Of a stretch of 7,526 bases of DNA, positions 7,008 to 7,526 are shown piece by piece. The notes under the pieces were generated by a model that worked only from the letters and a program-made list of their open reading frames with translations, made no database searches and was not told the origin of the DNA. Position 1 is the stretch's first letter. The number at the start of each line of letters is the position of its first letter. Source of the stretch: Dysgonomonas sp. (GTDB lineage Bacteria; Bacteroidota; Bacteroidia; Bacteroidales; Dysgonomonadaceae); contig JASLEN010000205.1 in assembly GCA_030151105.1 (NCBI GenBank), positions 1 to 7,526 of the forward strand. The letters are read 5' to 3'. A program made the translations under genes and the position numbers.

Positions 7008-7370
7008 ATGTTAGATAATTTGGACAACAAAAAGAATCCTTTTACAATTCCTGAAAACTACTTTGAGGGATTGACTAAAAGCGTGATGGACAATCTGCCT
7101 GCTAGAGAAGTGGAAGTTAAAAAAGTTCCTCTATGGCGCAAAGCCTTGCCTTGGACAGGTGTGGCGGCTGTTGTAGCTGTGGTGGCTATAGCTGTAGGTA
7201 CTTTTGGGCATATGCCGCAAACTACAATGGCAGAGAATGGAGAAGGAGAGGAAATGGTCAGACATGAGCAAAACATGGTTTACAACGAGGTTGAAGATTA
7301 TTTTCTGTTTCTAGAGGATGAGTCTATTGAGGCTGAATATGAAGATGTGTTATTTGACGAAGTGTTTTAA
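7008..7370 (+). CDS. Small single-pass membrane protein, candidate sigma regulator (NPF/PExYF family)
   Basis: This 120-residue protein begins with a short soluble part containing the motif NPFTIPENYFEGL (residues 10-22), then a basic stretch (KKVPLWRK), one hydrophobic membrane segment at about 46-67, and a periplasmic tail. The basic residues before the membrane segment predict a cytoplasmic N-terminus. The tail is strongly acidic: 12 Asp/Glu between residues 94 and 118. I recall similar NPFxVPExYF proteins next to ECF sigma factors in Bacteroidota, annotated only as hypothetical. The topology and position suggest an anti-sigma or signal-transmitting role, but the zinc-binding H-x3-C-x2-C motif of the common anti-sigma type is absent, and there is no cysteine at all. 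The start at 7008 has AGGA a few bases upstream. The sigma gene ends 65 bases before; the next gene starts 12 bases after. Function is inferred from context only. Confidence 0.78.
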   Translation: MLDNLDNKKNPFTIPENYFEGLTKSVMDNLPAREVEVKKVPLWRKALPWTGVAAVVAVVAIAVGTFGHMPQTTMAENGEGEEMVRHEQNMVYNEVEDYFLFLEDESIEAEYEDVLFDEVF

Positions 7371-7382
7371 AAAACTAGAGAG

Positions 7383-7526
7383 ATGAAAAAAATAAGTATT
7401 ATTATAGTGCTTGCGATGACTATGGGTGCAGCAGCTACATTCGCACAACAAAAAGAACATAGACATACCTTTGATGTAGAAAAGCATCATCAAGAACAAG
7501 CAGACTATTATGCAAAAGAGTTAAAC
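7383..7526 (+). CDS. Small secreted protein, N-terminal part, cut by window edge
   Basis: An ATG at 7383-7385, preceded by the purine-rich agagag, opens a frame that remains open for 48 codons to the right edge. Residues 1-21 are a clear signal peptide (MKK, hydrophobic core, ATFA before Q22), so the product is exported. The mature part starts QQKEHRHTFDVEKHHQEQ, is rich in His, Gln and charged residues, and ends in the window with DYYAKELN. It lies 12 bases after the membrane protein and is very likely in the same transcript. Small secreted helical proteins of the Spy/CpxP or DUF4890 kind are common in this position, and the end KELN is where a 'LTxxQ'-like motif often begins, but that part is outside the window. 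I therefore give only a tentative family idea. Confidence 0.72.
   Translation, partial: MKKISIIIVLAMTMGAAATFAQQKEHRHTFDVEKHHQEQADYYAKELN

Noticed and set aside
6974..7018. A 14-codon open frame (MTNKKSKNNRNNVR) overlapping the start of the membrane protein gene
   Set aside because: It could act as a leader peptide by translational coupling, but it is short, Lys/Asn-rich as chance AT-rich frames are, and lacks a ribosome-binding signal.

Overview
The window looks like chromosomal DNA from a member of the Bacteroidota, most likely the order Bacteroidales. Four things point there: AT-rich intergenic DNA with matches to the Bacteroidota promoter form TTTG...TAnnTTTG; A-rich rather than Shine-Dalgarno leaders on most genes; a mitochondrial-like aconitase next to citrate synthase; and an ECF sigma factor followed by a small NPF(x)xPExYF membrane protein, a combination I associate with this phylum. 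The species cannot be named from the sequence alone.

The left half is on the minus strand. Reading 5'->3' on that strand, an aconitase gene (2609-4870) is followed after 17 bases by a citrate synthase gene (1248-2591). A strong rho-independent terminator (about 1180-1218) closes this unit. The two enzymes cover oxaloacetate -> citrate -> isocitrate, the oxidative arm of the TCA cycle towards 2-oxoglutarate. The isocitrate dehydrogenase gene, which I recall sitting between them in Bacteroides, is absent here. Beyond the terminator comes a second minus-strand unit of two related envelope proteins: a predicted lipoprotein with a GIN (DUF2807) domain and nine Gly-Ser-Gly rungs (212-1102), then after 11 bases the N-terminal part of a secreted paralogue that runs off the left edge (1-200).

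A 450-base divergent intergenic region (4871-5320) carries candidate promoters for both directions and several AT-rich inverted repeats. No gene is visible in it.

The right half is on the plus strand and looks like one transcription unit: a secreted TPR protein (5321-6349), an ECF sigma factor (6388-6942), a small single-pass membrane protein with an acidic C-terminal tail (7008-7370), and the start of a small secreted protein (7383 to the right edge). I infer an envelope-sensing regulatory cassette: sigma factor, candidate membrane-bound regulator and periplasmic partner proteins. The regulatory link is not proven by the sequence. The core genes are ordinary. The most unusual items are the GSG repeat protein with its tandem paralogue, and the non-zinc candidate regulator next to the sigma factor.
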